Positions 17,481 to 26,901 of a DNA stretch of 64,000 nucleotides are shown here, in pieces. Numbering within the stretch: position 1 is the stretch's first letter; the number at the start of each line of letters is the position of its first letter. This DNA comes from Croceimicrobium sp965279135 (GTDB lineage Bacteria > Bacteroidota > Bacteroidia > Flavobacteriales > Schleiferiaceae): positions 1,364,001 to 1,428,000 of the forward strand of contig OZ257133.1 in NCBI GenBank assembly GCA_965279135.1, given 5' to 3'. A program made the translations under genes and the position numbers. The notes below the pieces were generated by a model. That model was not told the origin of the DNA, ran no database searches, and saw only the letters and a program-made list of their open reading frames with translations.

Positions 17481-18822
17481 AGTACCTTTAACCAATATTC
17501 ACATTCATGTATTCACCACTGAATGTGCCCCAGATAAGTTCTTACGTTCTCTCAATATCAACTTCCTAAGGCGCTTCCCTGGTCCGGTAAAAAAGATCAT
17601 TGATTATAAAAGAACCAGGAGCCTCATTGATTGGCTGGCCAAATTTGGTAAATCCAAGAAGGGTGAGGAACGTAGCAAAATCAGCAAGTATATCTCCTTT
17701 CTTGAAGTAGGAACCAGTAGAGAGCAGATTGACATTTTTAGAGATGCGCTTGAGGTAGGTCAGAAATTTGACACCGAGAGCCGAATGATAGGCCTAAGTC
17801 TCAATATGGATCATATGGACGACACTGGCCAACCCCCTAAAAATTTCAATACTCAACTAAGGGAGCTTAAACGTATTAAGAAATATTATCCCGATCATTT
17901 TTTCCCCTTCGTTTGTGTAGATCCTCGGGCCCGATCCGGCCAGATGATGGTGAATTGGATTAAGAAGTTTTTTGAGAATGGGCTACGTAGTAAAGACAGC
18001 AAGCAAGTTTATCCCTTCTTTGCGGGGATTAAGATGTATCCTGCCCTTGGCTTCTTCCCTTTCGACCCGCGATTGGATCAGTTGTATGCTTATGCAGAAA
18101 AGAATGGCATCCCAATCATGACACATTGCACCAGGGTGGGATCGCAATACATTGGTGCGCGAATCGAAAGCTTGATTCCGAAAAAGGCGGAAATGTTAGG
18201 TCCAGAAGCTGGAACTTCTGACGAATTTGATCAGGTGAAAAAGGAAATTCACGACAGGATTGATCGCTACTATGCCATGGGATGGGTTAAAAACAGTGAT
18301 ATAGGCGATAATGACAAAGCATGCGACCTCTTTGGACACCCGCAAAACTATGTGCCCGTTATGCTGAAGTATCCCAAGTTAAAGATTTGTTTGGCGCATA
18401 TGGGTGGAGATGATCAGATGTTGCTGCAGCAGATGAAAGAAGAGGAGATTCGCAGAATGAAGAGGAAAAAAAGAGAAAGCATCATTGAAGAACTGGAGAT
18501 TATTAAAACTGACCATTACAATTGGGCCAGTTTGGTTAAGGACCTTATGAAACGCCATCCTAACATGTATACCGATATTTCCTACACCTTAGGTGCATTG
18601 GGTAATGAAAAGGTGAAAAAGGAGATTGCCGAATGGTTGGATACTAAAGATCAAAAGGAAAAACCCCTTGGAGATCGGGTGTTATTTGGAACAGACTTCT
18701 ACATGACAGAGCGCGAAGCGCGGGAAAGCGTGCTTTATGGTTTAGCCCAGGATCACCTTAGTGATTGGTACGATAGAATGAGTCGGGATAACTGTGAAAG
18801 ATATCTGTACGAGCAACCTTAA
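17473..18822 (+). CDS. Amidohydrolase-family metal-dependent hydrolase
   Basis: This 449-aa TIM-barrel protein has the metal-binding HxH at residues 10-12 (NIHIHVF). Strand-end motifs IPIMTHCTRVG, ICLAHMGGDD and LFGTDFYM follow, as in the amidohydrolase-2 / PHP-like metal-dependent hydrolases that act on carboxylates or lactones. It is longer than usual, with a charged helical insertion (about 320-345, rich in Lys/Arg/Glu). There is no signal peptide. It overlaps the upstream membrane-protein gene by 8 bp, so it may work at the membrane with that partner. The substrate is not predictable. Confidence 0.85.
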   Translation: MPKVPLTNIHIHVFTTECAPDKFLRSLNINFLRRFPGPVKKIIDYKRTRSLIDWLAKFGKSKKGEERSKISKYISFLEVGTSREQIDIFRDALEVGQKFDTESRMIGLSLNMDHMDDTGQPPKNFNTQLRELKRIKKYYPDHFFPFVCVDPRARSGQMMVNWIKKFFENGLRSKDSKQVYPFFAGIKMYPALGFFPFDPRLDQLYAYAEKNGIPIMTHCTRVGSQYIGARIESLIPKKAEMLGPEAGTSDEFDQVKKEIHDRIDRYYAMGWVKNSDIGDNDKACDLFGHPQNYVPVMLKYPKLKICLAHMGGDDQMLLQQMKEEEIRRMKRKKRESIIEELEIIKTDHYNWASLVKDLMKRHPNMYTDISYTLGALGNEKVKKEIAEWLDTKDQKEKPLGDRVLFGTDFYMTEREARESVLYGLAQDHLSDWYDRMSRDNCERYLYEQP

Positions 18823-18995
18823 ACGGAAAGAATTGACAAAAGGATTAAGCCCCTCGCCTTTTCGGGACTCCTACTTATTTTCCAAGCACAGTCCCTTGGA
18901 AAATCGAATAAATCATTTGTTCTACTAAGGTTTTGGCAATTTGCCCCGGGTATTAAAAATCCCGACCTTTCTAACTTGATTATTCCTCTTGCTTT

Positions 18996-19745
18996 ATGAT
19001 CAATGTTTTTTTGGTAGATGATGAGCCCAAAGCCCTACAGACCTTAAGTAAAGCCCTAAATACCTTTTTCTCCAATGTTGAAATTGTAGGTACAGCCTCC
19101 ACAATTGATGAGGCCTATCAGGGGATTCTTACCTCTAATCCCCAGTTGGTTTTTTTGGATATCGAAATGGGTGATGAAAGCGGTTTCCAACTCCTGGAGA
19201 AGTTTGAAGCAATTGACTTTCAAGTTGCTTTTGTTACAGCCCATGAAGAATTTGCGCTAAAAGCCATTAAGTTCTCAGCTCTGGATTACATCATAAAACC
19301 TGCGGCCATCTCAGATCTAAAAGCTCTTCTAAAAAAAGTTGAAGAAAGTCCAGCAGGGAATCGCCAGGATCAGAGAGTTAAGCAGATGTTTGGCAACTTG
19401 TTAAGTACTGACAAGGAATCACATAAAATCACCATTCCTATACCGAGTGGCTACGAATTTGTAAAGGTGGTTGACGTCTACTATTTAAAAGCATCGGGGA
19501 GTTATACCGACTTCTATATGAAAGACGGATCAATGTTTACGACCACTAAAAACCTAAAACATTTCGAAGGAATTTTAGAAGGTTATGGCTTTTACAGGAT
19601 ACATAACTCCACCTTGATCAATGTTAAGTATATCAAGCAGATAAATAAGTCAGCCGGTGGATATGTGGTGATGGAGAACGATGAAGAACTAAGTATTTCA
19701 AAAAGCCGTAAGGATGACTTTATGAAGACCTTATCGCTTACTTAA
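18996..19745 (+). CDS. LytTR-family response regulator
   Basis: This 249-aa two-component response regulator has an N-terminal receiver with acidic pocket D8-D9, phospho-acceptor D55 (LVFLDIEMGD), a threonine in FVTAHEE and a lysine in YIIKPA. The C-terminal LytTR DNA-binding domain starts at about 140, with YYLKASGSYTDFYM and FYRIHNSTLINVKYIKQI. The TPR histidine kinase encoded 90 bp downstream is the obvious partner. LytTR proteins typically bind direct repeats near target promoters, but none could be identified by eye. Confidence 0.95.
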   Translation: MINVFLVDDEPKALQTLSKALNTFFSNVEIVGTASTIDEAYQGILTSNPQLVFLDIEMGDESGFQLLEKFEAIDFQVAFVTAHEEFALKAIKFSALDYIIKPAAISDLKALLKKVEESPAGNRQDQRVKQMFGNLLSTDKESHKITIPIPSGYEFVKVVDVYYLKASGSYTDFYMKDGSMFTTTKNLKHFEGILEGYGFYRIHNSTLINVKYIKQINKSAGGYVVMENDEELSISKSRKDDFMKTLSLT

Positions 19746-19835
19746 ACACAAATTGAAACCAGCCAATCATTGCAAATAGAGGTTCATTGGTAAAGTGAGA
19801 TCTTTTAAATGCATTTGATTTTTTTCTTTTAATGA

Positions 19836-21638
19836 ATGAATAGATCGGTTTATCTCCTCATCTTCCTAATTCTGATCAGTTTATTTGGATTTCCTGCGAA
19901 GGGGCAATCCGGCGACCGCCAAAACGATTCGATTCTTAATGCTCGATTGATCGAAATCAATCAATTAATCGGAAGGAAAACAGACTCTGCCATCAGTCTC
20001 TTAGACGCCGATATCGAGGCTTATCGCTCAGAAAATCAACAATTTAATATCGCCCGTACCCTATCCATGAAATCCTGGGCTTTGGTATTTACCGGTCGCT
20101 ATGAAGACGGAATTCGAATTGGCCAGGAGGCATTTACCATTCAGCAAAAAATCCAGGACACCTCAGGTACCGCCCAAACATTGAACCGGCTGGGAATTCT
20201 AAATCTCCAATTTGAAAGATATCGGGACGCCATTGGATACATGCGGAGGTCGCTTTCAATTTTCGAAGAACTTAGGGATAGCCTAAATATTGACATGGTC
20301 TTGAACAACATTGGGGTGAGTTATTCCGAAATGAACCTTGCAGACTCTGCGCTTTACTATTACCAGCAATCCTTGAGTATCCGGGAACGTATTTCAATTC
20401 CCCATTGGATCGCTTTTCAGCACTACAATATTGCCGAAGTGTATATGAAACTTGAGAATACAGACAGTGCCGGCTATCACTATCTACGATCGGAAAACAT
20501 CTTTCTCAATGAATCTCAAAGAAAGGAAGTGCCTGCAATGGTATTACAAGGAATTGGCAGATACTATAATGCGGTTAATCAAACTGAGTTGGGCACTAAT
20601 TATTTAAAAAGAGGCCTGGCTCTGGCTGAGGAACGTGAGCATCAGATATTGATTTTAGAAGGTCGCGAGTCACTAGCTAAAGCCCTTTATAGTCAAGAAT
20701 CATATAAAGAGGCCTATGAAATGCTTGATGCCTGGCAAGACTTAAAGTCTGAACTAGACAGCGTAAATCGAGCAGAGAAAGTAGCTGAAATGGAAGGACA
20801 GTTTCAATCCGCTCAGGATAAAATTGCCATAGCGGAATTAGAAACCGAAAAATTAAAGGCAGAAAGGAGCGCCCAAAGCTTTAAGATTATTGTAATCGCC
20901 CTAAGCCTAAGTATCCTTCTTGCCTTGCTTCTACTCTGGGTTCTGTTTAACCGAAAACGGCAAAAACAGAAATTGAAGGAAAGCGATTTACACACAAAAA
21001 TCGCCGAGCTTAAGTTACAGGCTCTAAAAGCACAGATGAATCCCCATTTCATTTTCAACTGTATTAATACCACTCAGAATTTTGTGCTGAACCAGCAACA
21101 AGAGGAAGCTTATGAATACCTCGCAAAATTTGCCCGCCTGCTCCGGCTGGTGCTCGAAAACTCTGATAATGTGTTCATTTCCCTCGAAGAAGAGGTGCAA
21201 ATGATTTCACTGTATCTGGAACTGGAAGCTATCCGCTTCGATAACAGCTTTAGCTTTCAAATTGACTTGGATAGTGATCTGCAGGAAGGGGTCTATTTAA
21301 TCCCAGGAATGATCATCCAGCCTATAGTGGAGAATGCTCTTTTACATGGGATTGTCAATCGGAAAATGGCCGGTGGTCAAATTTCAATTTCATTCACTTT
21401 GAATCAGGATCGCATTAGCTGCGTGGTAGAGGATAACGGCGTGGGTAGAGCCGAAGCCCAACGTATCAAGGAAAAAAAGGCCCTGCACTATCAATCTAAA
21501 GCATTGCCAAACATCAAAAATCGCATGGCCATTTTAGAGGCTCAGGTTTCGATTCCCACCCGTCTTGAAATTGAAGATCTGTTCGAGGCTGAAAGGTCTT
21601 CAGGAACCAGGGTTACTGTAAGTTTTCCTTTCAAATAG
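19836..21638 (+). CDS. TPR-containing sensor histidine kinase (LytS/YehU type)
   Basis: This 600-aa sensor kinase has an N-terminal signal peptide (about 1-24), several tetratricopeptide repeats (about 75-300) likely in the periplasm, a coiled coil and one transmembrane helix (about 350-370). The cytoplasmic His_kinase domain has the phospho-histidine in AQMNPHFIFNCINTTQ, and the ATPase domain has an N-box PIVENALLHGI and DNGVGR. This is the standard Bacteroidota partner of LytTR regulators, one of which lies immediately upstream. Confidence 0.95.
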   Translation: MNRSVYLLIFLILISLFGFPAKGQSGDRQNDSILNARLIEINQLIGRKTDSAISLLDADIEAYRSENQQFNIARTLSMKSWALVFTGRYEDGIRIGQEAFTIQQKIQDTSGTAQTLNRLGILNLQFERYRDAIGYMRRSLSIFEELRDSLNIDMVLNNIGVSYSEMNLADSALYYYQQSLSIRERISIPHWIAFQHYNIAEVYMKLENTDSAGYHYLRSENIFLNESQRKEVPAMVLQGIGRYYNAVNQTELGTNYLKRGLALAEEREHQILILEGRESLAKALYSQESYKEAYEMLDAWQDLKSELDSVNRAEKVAEMEGQFQSAQDKIAIAELETEKLKAERSAQSFKIIVIALSLSILLALLLLWVLFNRKRQKQKLKESDLHTKIAELKLQALKAQMNPHFIFNCINTTQNFVLNQQQEEAYEYLAKFARLLRLVLENSDNVFISLEEEVQMISLYLELEAIRFDNSFSFQIDLDSDLQEGVYLIPGMIIQPIVENALLHGIVNRKMAGGQISISFTLNQDRISCVVEDNGVGRAEAQRIKEKKALHYQSKALPNIKNRMAILEAQVSIPTRLEIEDLFEAERSSGTRVTVSFPFK

Positions 21639-21767
21639 CCTCAAGTCGATTTTTAATTATAAAGTGAAATTGGCCAATTATTGGAGATAAAGAGCCAAGC
21701 ACAAAACGCCCGGATTTATATAAGAGGATCATTCCATATTTGAGCTGTAAATGCTAAAACCACAAAT

Positions 21768-23669
21768 ATGAAATCTAAGAATATCCTTGCCTCCATCCTT
21801 CTAAGCTTGAGTTTTAGTTTCCTAAGTGCACAACAAACGGGAAGCTTCAATGTAAATATCAACTTCAATAACCAAAGTCGAACCCTATCCTGCTATGTCC
21901 CCAACAGTTACGATAGCACCCAACAGTATCAATTACTGATCGGATTACATGGCTTAGGAGATAACAGCACCAACTATCGTAATGCTTTAATCAACGCTTT
22001 AAGCTGGTCTACCCATTTACCCAATACCATTTTCATCTTTCCTGATGGTGGTTCTGATCCTGCTAAGGATTTTCACGCTCCGGCTGGTGATGAAAACATC
22101 ATTTTAGAGTGTATCAACTTTGGCAAACAGCAATACAACATTGATTCAACAGATATAATCCTTCAGGGCTTTTCCTTGGGTGGAAGAAGTGCTTTAGCCT
22201 TCGGACTTGATAACCCCCAACTGTTCAAAGGCCTATTATTAAACACACCGGCCGTACAAGGAAAATTAGACGCCTTAAACCTTCCTTTTGCAGGGATTCT
22301 TTACAACTACGGGAATGCTAACCAGATTCCTATCTTTTCTACCATGGGCGAGAACGATTTCTTCTATGTTTCTAATTCAGAACGCGTTGCCAGCATCCTT
22401 AAAGACAATAATGGAATTTTTCAGGATCGGATTCTGGCCAATACGGGCCATACTATGCCTGGAATCAATTACATTAATGAGGCCTTGGATTTCTTTAACA
22501 ACTCAACTAAAGATTCAATTGATGTAGAGGTGTATAGGATCGCCAATAACAACAGATACTGCTCAACCAATTTTATTCCAGCCATAATGGTTCGGAATGT
22601 TGGAAGCAGCACCGTAAATAGTTTAGAGATTGAGTACGGAACAAATTCCGGCACTTCCATTTACAATTGGAGCGGAAGCATAATGCCCTTTGAGTCTAAG
22701 CAAATCACCCTACCAAGTTTCTCAGGGACTAATGGTCGTATTGATTTCGAAGCCAAGGTATTAAAGGTTAACGCTATGGTAGATTCCATCAGCTTTAACA
22801 ACTCTGCTTCCAAACTAATCGTACTGGATGGATCTTCTGCCACATTGCCTTTTACGGATGATTTCGAGGATGATAATGCCCTCTGGACTTCTGGTGAGGA
22901 TCCCAGTATCTTCCAATGGTATTATGATGAAACGGTGGCTCTGCAAGGGCAACAATCTATCGGCGCCTTCAATACCATTCATGTTTTCCCCACCCAGGAA
23001 AATGTTGAATCCTTTATCTCCCCTGCCTTAAACACCAACGGGCTTAATCAGGTGATGATATCCTATGACATCGCCTACAACTACCATAAGTTCACCCCTC
23101 CCTACACGGTTATGGATACCGTTTTTGCCGATACCCTGGAGGTATTAATATCTACTGATTGCGGATTAAGCTATAACTCGGTTTTCAAAGCTGGAGGAAC
23201 GGATTTGGCTACTGCGAATAATCCGATTGTGAATCCACTTAATATCACTGCCGGTTTCATGACTCCATCAACAAATGACTGGCGAAAAGATTCCATTTTC
23301 GTATCGCTGTCCAATGCAGATAATATCCTGGTGAAATTCGATTATAAGAGTGCTCTGGGAGGGTCCATAAACATTGACAATTTCAAAGTGGAAGATGCCA
23401 ATTCAATTTCCTTGCAGGAATTAGAGCAAAGACCGGCATTTAGCTTTTACCCTAATCCTGCCCAAAGCTTTATACAGATCGATTTTGATAAGGCCGATTT
23501 AGAAACTATGGCTATCTACGATCTCAAGGGTACGGAAGTATTTAGAGCAAACATTTATCAAAATTCTTCCTTATCGATTGATATTTCGGGATTGAGTGAG
23601 GGAATGTATGTAATTGAGGCTCAGTCTAAAGATGAGGTATATCGTGAAAAGTTGCTGGTGAAGCACTAG
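21768..23669 (+). CDS. Secreted alpha/beta-hydrolase esterase with T9SS sorting domain
   Basis: This 633-aa secreted protein has a signal peptide (about 1-21). Its alpha/beta-hydrolase domain (about 25-245) resembles the PHB-depolymerase/feruloyl-esterase group: oxyanion-region GLHGLGD, nucleophile S136 in GFSLGG, and a catalytic-type histidine in NTGHTMPG. A middle beta-rich part follows. The C-terminus (about 555-633) is a type A T9SS sorting domain, starting FYPNPAQSFIQID and ending in a Lys/Val-rich tail, so the enzyme should be exported by type IX secretion. Polymer or ester substrate is unknown. Confidence 0.92.
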   Translation: MKSKNILASILLSLSFSFLSAQQTGSFNVNINFNNQSRTLSCYVPNSYDSTQQYQLLIGLHGLGDNSTNYRNALINALSWSTHLPNTIFIFPDGGSDPAKDFHAPAGDENIILECINFGKQQYNIDSTDIILQGFSLGGRSALAFGLDNPQLFKGLLLNTPAVQGKLDALNLPFAGILYNYGNANQIPIFSTMGENDFFYVSNSERVASILKDNNGIFQDRILANTGHTMPGINYINEALDFFNNSTKDSIDVEVYRIANNNRYCSTNFIPAIMVRNVGSSTVNSLEIEYGTNSGTSIYNWSGSIMPFESKQITLPSFSGTNGRIDFEAKVLKVNAMVDSISFNNSASKLIVLDGSSATLPFTDDFEDDNALWTSGEDPSIFQWYYDETVALQGQQSIGAFNTIHVFPTQENVESFISPALNTNGLNQVMISYDIAYNYHKFTPPYTVMDTVFADTLEVLISTDCGLSYNSVFKAGGTDLATANNPIVNPLNITAGFMTPSTNDWRKDSIFVSLSNADNILVKFDYKSALGGSINIDNFKVEDANSISLQELEQRPAFSFYPNPAQSFIQIDFDKADLETMAIYDLKGTEVFRANIYQNSSLSIDISGLSEGMYVIEAQSKDEVYREKLLVKH

Positions 23670-23696
23670 GACGTCTTTGGGGGCTAGCTGATATCT

Positions 23697-23765
23697 TTCC
23701 TGCCTGTCGCCAGACAGGGATCCAAAACGAAACAAAAAGGTCAAGGTTTGCAAGCGCAAAACCTT
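23697..23765. repeat. Dispersed intergenic hairpin repeat, copy 2
   Basis: This is the second copy of the hairpin repeat at 183: CCTGTCGCCAGACAGG, then GGATCCAAAACGAAAC and AAAAAGGTCAAG, matching copy 1 to about 23744. It continues into a second hairpin, GGTCAAGGTTTG with CAAAACCTTGGTC (to about 23768), not evident in copy 1. It lies just after the T9SS esterase gene. Confidence 0.7.
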
Positions 23766-23814
23766 GGTCTTTATTAAGTCATTAATCTCTGTCCCACATG
23801 CTTCAATGAAGTAT

Positions 23815-23839
23815 AACCCGGCTTTCGAGTCGGGTTTTT
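23815..23839 (+). terminator. Rightward rho-independent terminator
   Basis: AACCCG (23815-23820) pairs with CGGGTT (23831-23836) and is followed by a run of T. It ends transcription from the T9SS esterase side and is one half of a convergent pair. Confidence 0.75.
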
Positions 23840-23844
23840 GGGCT

Positions 23845-23876
23845 TAAAAAAGCCACCTCCTGTCGGAGATGGCTTT
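23845..23876 (-). terminator. Leftward rho-independent terminator
   Basis: Read on the minus strand, AAAGCCATCTCC and GGAGGTGGCTTT form a 12-bp stem with one mismatch and a 4-nt loop, followed by a T-run (A-run at 23846-23851 on the plus strand). It lies 40 bp beyond the stop of the leftward gene ending at 23918. Confidence 0.8.
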
Positions 23877-23917
23877 CATCCATATTTGTATCGCGTTCCG
23901 GTAAGAATCTGTAGAGC

Positions 23918-24268
23918 TCAAATCATTTTTAAAATACTGTTGTCCCCGGCATGAATGCGAATTCCGCGAATGTTTTGTGGCAGGGTTTGCCATACATAGG
24001 AGGCATGAAGTTTTTCCCAGTTGCCATCTTCGACTGCCTTACGAGCACGAGTAAAAAAATCAAAATCGTAAATCCCATCTATCGGGGGTAGATCCCTATC
24101 TCTCAATTCTAATAGAGCATCATCCCAACCGGTTGATCTACTAAAGCCAATCGCCTTAATATGCATCTCTCTTCCACTCGGTGCATTCAGAAGCATCAAT
24201 CTCACATTACTAACCTCTTTCACCATAATCGCCTGAAAATCTTCGATATGCATTGTATTTAAATCCAT
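23918..24268 (-). CDS. Hypothetical protein
   Basis: This 116-aa soluble protein matches no family I recognise. It contains a hydrophobic core followed by a charged FFTRARKAVEDGNWEKLHAS segment. The protein is bracketed by a leftward terminator and a short intergenic gap, so it is an independent transcription unit. Two in-frame ATGs near the start (24268 and 24253) are both plausible. Confidence 0.65.
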   Translation of the reverse strand: MDLNTMHIEDFQAIMVKEVSNVRLMLLNAPSGREMHIKAIGFSRSTGWDDALLELRDRDLPPIDGIYDFDFFTRARKAVEDGNWEKLHASYVWQTLPQNIRGIRIHAGDNSILKMI

Positions 24269-24434
24269 ATCACAAAGGTTTCAAAGCCCCTTTGATCCTT
24301 CAAGAGGAATTGCCCTGTAATTGACAGGGGAAAATCCCCCTACTAGTGGGGCTTATCCCTGTATATCCCGATCCTCCCTCTTAATTCTGATGGTGAGCCT
24401 ATACATTTACTTATCGAATCAAATACCCACCGTT

Positions 24435-24764
24435 ATGTCACAACAAATCAACTGGAACGACGCGAAAACTCTAATCTTAAACTATCAAAACGACTCAAAC
24501 ATTCATATCCCTACCGCTGGAAATAGAAAGCTTAAAGGCTTAATGGTAGATGCAACTGACATTGCATCAATAATCAACAATCCAAACGAGGAAATTGAAA
24601 AGGTATTTATGATCTTCGGCATGACTGAAGATCCCACCCAAGGTAAGCAGGTGACCATTGTTCTCACAGGAGTAAATAGTAATGATGAATTGATAATTGA
24701 TAACTCCTATGAATATTGCGACCCCTGTCCTGACGTTTGCGGCGATCTTTCATCGCACCTCTAA
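24435..24764 (+). CDS. Small conserved-looking protein, unknown
   Basis: This 109-aa protein begins MSQQINWNDAKTLI. I chose the ATG at 24435 because the upstream in-frame extension (to 24321) reads as non-coding sequence. It is mixed alpha/beta with a short C-terminal cysteine cluster (CDPCPDVCG), which could bind metal. The gene ends 5 bp before a multi-pass membrane protein that leads into a histidine kinase and LuxR regulator, so it may belong to that signalling operon. Confidence 0.7.
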   Translation: MSQQINWNDAKTLILNYQNDSNIHIPTAGNRKLKGLMVDATDIASIINNPNEEIEKVFMIFGMTEDPTQGKQVTIVLTGVNSNDELIIDNSYEYCDPCPDVCGDLSSHL

Positions 24765-24769
24765 ACTGA

Positions 24770-25483
24770 ATGACAGGAATGATTAGTACTTCCTTCCCCC
24801 CCTGGTATCCTGGATTGATGGCGGCAATCATTAGTCCGGGATACCTTATTTATTTCGCGCTCATTTTTAGTTCCAGCCTTTTTGGAATACTGAGCTACCA
24901 GAAACTTAGCCGGGCCTTTCAGATACTAGTCATTTTACTTTCTTTAGTTACCATCACAGAAGCGACCAGCCGAATTCTAATTATCCTAAATGGTTCTTCT
25001 TTTCCAGTTTACCACCTGATCGTTCCCTTACAGATCATCTTTTACAGCCTCATCTTTCGTGAACTCTTTTTGGCGCCTTGGGTGAAAAGGCTGACTTTAA
25101 TAATTGGCGCTATCTGCCTTGTTTTCAACTTTATTCTTTCCTTCGAAAAGGGCTGGGACGCTTTCCCCTCTTTAAACATCATCTTGCTCAGTACCTTTCT
25201 TATTCTATGCTCCCTTTACATCTTTTACCAATTGGTGCAAAACCCTAGTGAACGCAATCTTTTGGAGATTGGTGAATTTTGGTTTGCAGTGGGAAACCTA
25301 ATGTTTTGGGCCGGCTCATTCTTAATCTTAGGTCTTCTAGAAGTTAGCCTTGCTAATGGAATAGAACGACCACCTTGGATTTTTAAAGTCCTCAAAGCGC
25401 TCAATTACCTCCTCTACTCTTGCTATTTGTTAAGTATTTATCTTGAGCTACGAAAAACAGAAAGCTCTGATGAACTTCGCTGA
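24770..25483 (+). CDS. Multi-pass membrane protein upstream of histidine kinase
   Basis: This 237-aa protein has about seven transmembrane helices and almost no soluble domain. It resembles the small polytopic sensor-like proteins often found next to Bacteroidota histidine kinases. Its 3' end overlaps the kinase start by 14 bp, which suggests it is the kinase's membrane sensor partner, though no ligand motif is seen. The start at 24770 has an alternative ATG at 24779. Confidence 0.7.
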   Translation: MTGMISTSFPPWYPGLMAAIISPGYLIYFALIFSSSLFGILSYQKLSRAFQILVILLSLVTITEATSRILIILNGSSFPVYHLIVPLQIIFYSLIFRELFLAPWVKRLTLIIGAICLVFNFILSFEKGWDAFPSLNIILLSTFLILCSLYIFYQLVQNPSERNLLEIGEFWFAVGNLMFWAGSFLILGLLEVSLANGIERPPWIFKVLKALNYLLYSCYLLSIYLELRKTESSDELR

Positions 25484-26246
25484 GAATCCAAGCTTCATTC
25501 TACTTTTAGGAACTATAGTTGCCTTTGTTCTAATCGCTTTTATAATTCTGGTGGTGATCTTATACCGTCGCTCCCAGCTTAAAATTCTCCTCGAAAGGCA
25601 GGAGTTTAAGCAGAACATTCTGGAAACAGAAAAGGAGATTCAAGAACAAACCCTCGACAATATTTCTCGCGATTTGCATGACAATTTTGGCCAAATCGCA
25701 TCCCTCCTTAAAATCAATCTAAACCTGCTTTCTAAAGATTTAAAAGAGGCTGACCTACTTAGAGTTAAGGAAAGTAAAGAGCTCTTAAGCAAGCTGATCA
25801 ATGATATAAAGGTCTTATCCTCTTCCCTGGCGGCGGAAAATCTTGCTAAACAGGGATTAGCTTCTCGTATCGCTTCAGATTTAGAGCGGGTAAAGCGCAC
25901 CGGTTCCATTGAAGTGGACTACAAAACCGATATTCATGAACCAGAACTAAAACCAGAGGAAAGGGTATTCCTGTATCGAATTTTTCAGGAAATCCTCAAT
26001 AATGCTTTGAAACACGCCCATGCCACCCGCTTTGATGTAAGTCTTAATCAACAAGGTATTGGTACCGAACTAATCTTTACTGATAATGGCGTGGGCATCC
26101 CCGATGAAAAGCTTCGTGATCACGATAGATACCTTAATGGCAACGGGCTCCTAAACATCCGTGAACGTTGCAAACTCATAGGGGCAAGCTATAATATCCA
26201 CAGTCAGCTCAATCAAGGCACAACCATAACTATTAGTACTCGCTAA
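25470..26246 (+). CDS. NarX/DegS-type sensor histidine kinase
   Basis: This 258-aa kinase has one N-terminal transmembrane helix (about 8-30), a coiled coil and a HisKA_3 dimerisation motif with the phospho-histidine in SRDLHDNFGQIASLL. The HATPase domain follows (N-box EILNNALKHA, G-boxes DNGVGI and NGNGLLNI). I placed the start at the ATG 25470 rather than an upstream TTG. It overlaps the membrane protein by 14 bp, and its LuxR-type regulator starts 1 bp after its stop, so the three form a signalling operon. Confidence 0.93.
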   Translation: MNFAENPSFILLLGTIVAFVLIAFIILVVILYRRSQLKILLERQEFKQNILETEKEIQEQTLDNISRDLHDNFGQIASLLKINLNLLSKDLKEADLLRVKESKELLSKLINDIKVLSSSLAAENLAKQGLASRIASDLERVKRTGSIEVDYKTDIHEPELKPEERVFLYRIFQEILNNALKHAHATRFDVSLNQQGIGTELIFTDNGVGIPDEKLRDHDRYLNGNGLLNIRERCKLIGASYNIHSQLNQGTTITISTR

Positions 26247-26247
26247 A

Positions 26248-26901
26248 ATGAACAATTCTCCCCATGTTAAAATCGCTGTAGTCGACGATCACAGCCTGTT
26301 TCGTAAAGGTTTAATAACCCTGATTAAGGAAATCAATCCCCAATTTGAAATCGTTAGTGAAGCCTCTAACGGCCAGGAATTTATCGATCAACTGGAAGCA
26401 GGATTGAAAGTCGATCTAGTGGTCCTCGATCTGGAAATGCCACGCCTGGATGGTCAACAAACCACTAAGTACTTAAAAAAGGCTTTCCCTAAAATCGGGA
26501 TTCTCATGCTCACCATGAAAGACGATGAATCCTCCCTTATTCGCCTATTAAAATCCGGAGTGAACGGCTACCTCAATAAAGATGTAGAACCCGATGTATT
26601 GGAACAAGCGATTCTCTCCGTCTATGAAAATGGTTATCACTATACCGATGCCATGACCGGCAAGCTGGTCAATGCCCTAAAAGATCCTCAGGAAGGAGAT
26701 TTTCCGAAGCTTAGTGATCAGGAATCTAAATTCCTCGATTTAGCTTGCTCAGAGCTCACCTATAAGGAAATAGCGGATCGAATGTGCCTCAGCGAAAAAA
26801 CCATCGATGGATATCGCGCTAAGCTCTTTGAAAAACTTGAAGTGAAGTCGAGAGTGGGATTGGTGCTCTATGCCGTAAAAAACGGATTGGTATCACTCTA
26901 A
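26248..26901 (+). CDS. NarL/FixJ-family response regulator
   Basis: This 217-aa response regulator has a receiver domain with VVDDHS (acidic residues 13-14), phospho-acceptor D61 (VVLDLEMP) and GYLNKD. The C-terminal LuxR helix-turn-helix includes LTYKEIADRMCLSEKTIDGY. It is co-transcribed with the upstream kinase. The last 9 bp overlap the convergent FAD oxidoreductase gene. Confidence 0.95.
   Translation: MNNSPHVKIAVVDDHSLFRKGLITLIKEINPQFEIVSEASNGQEFIDQLEAGLKVDLVVLDLEMPRLDGQQTTKYLKKAFPKIGILMLTMKDDESSLIRLLKSGVNGYLNKDVEPDVLEQAILSVYENGYHYTDAMTGKLVNALKDPQEGDFPKLSDQESKFLDLACSELTYKEIADRMCLSEKTIDGYRAKLFEKLEVKSRVGLVLYAVKNGLVSL

Noticed and set aside
24321..24434. N-terminal extension of the 109-aa protein gene
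   Set aside because: The extension reads as intergenic DNA; the ATG at 24435 gives a compact, better-behaved protein.
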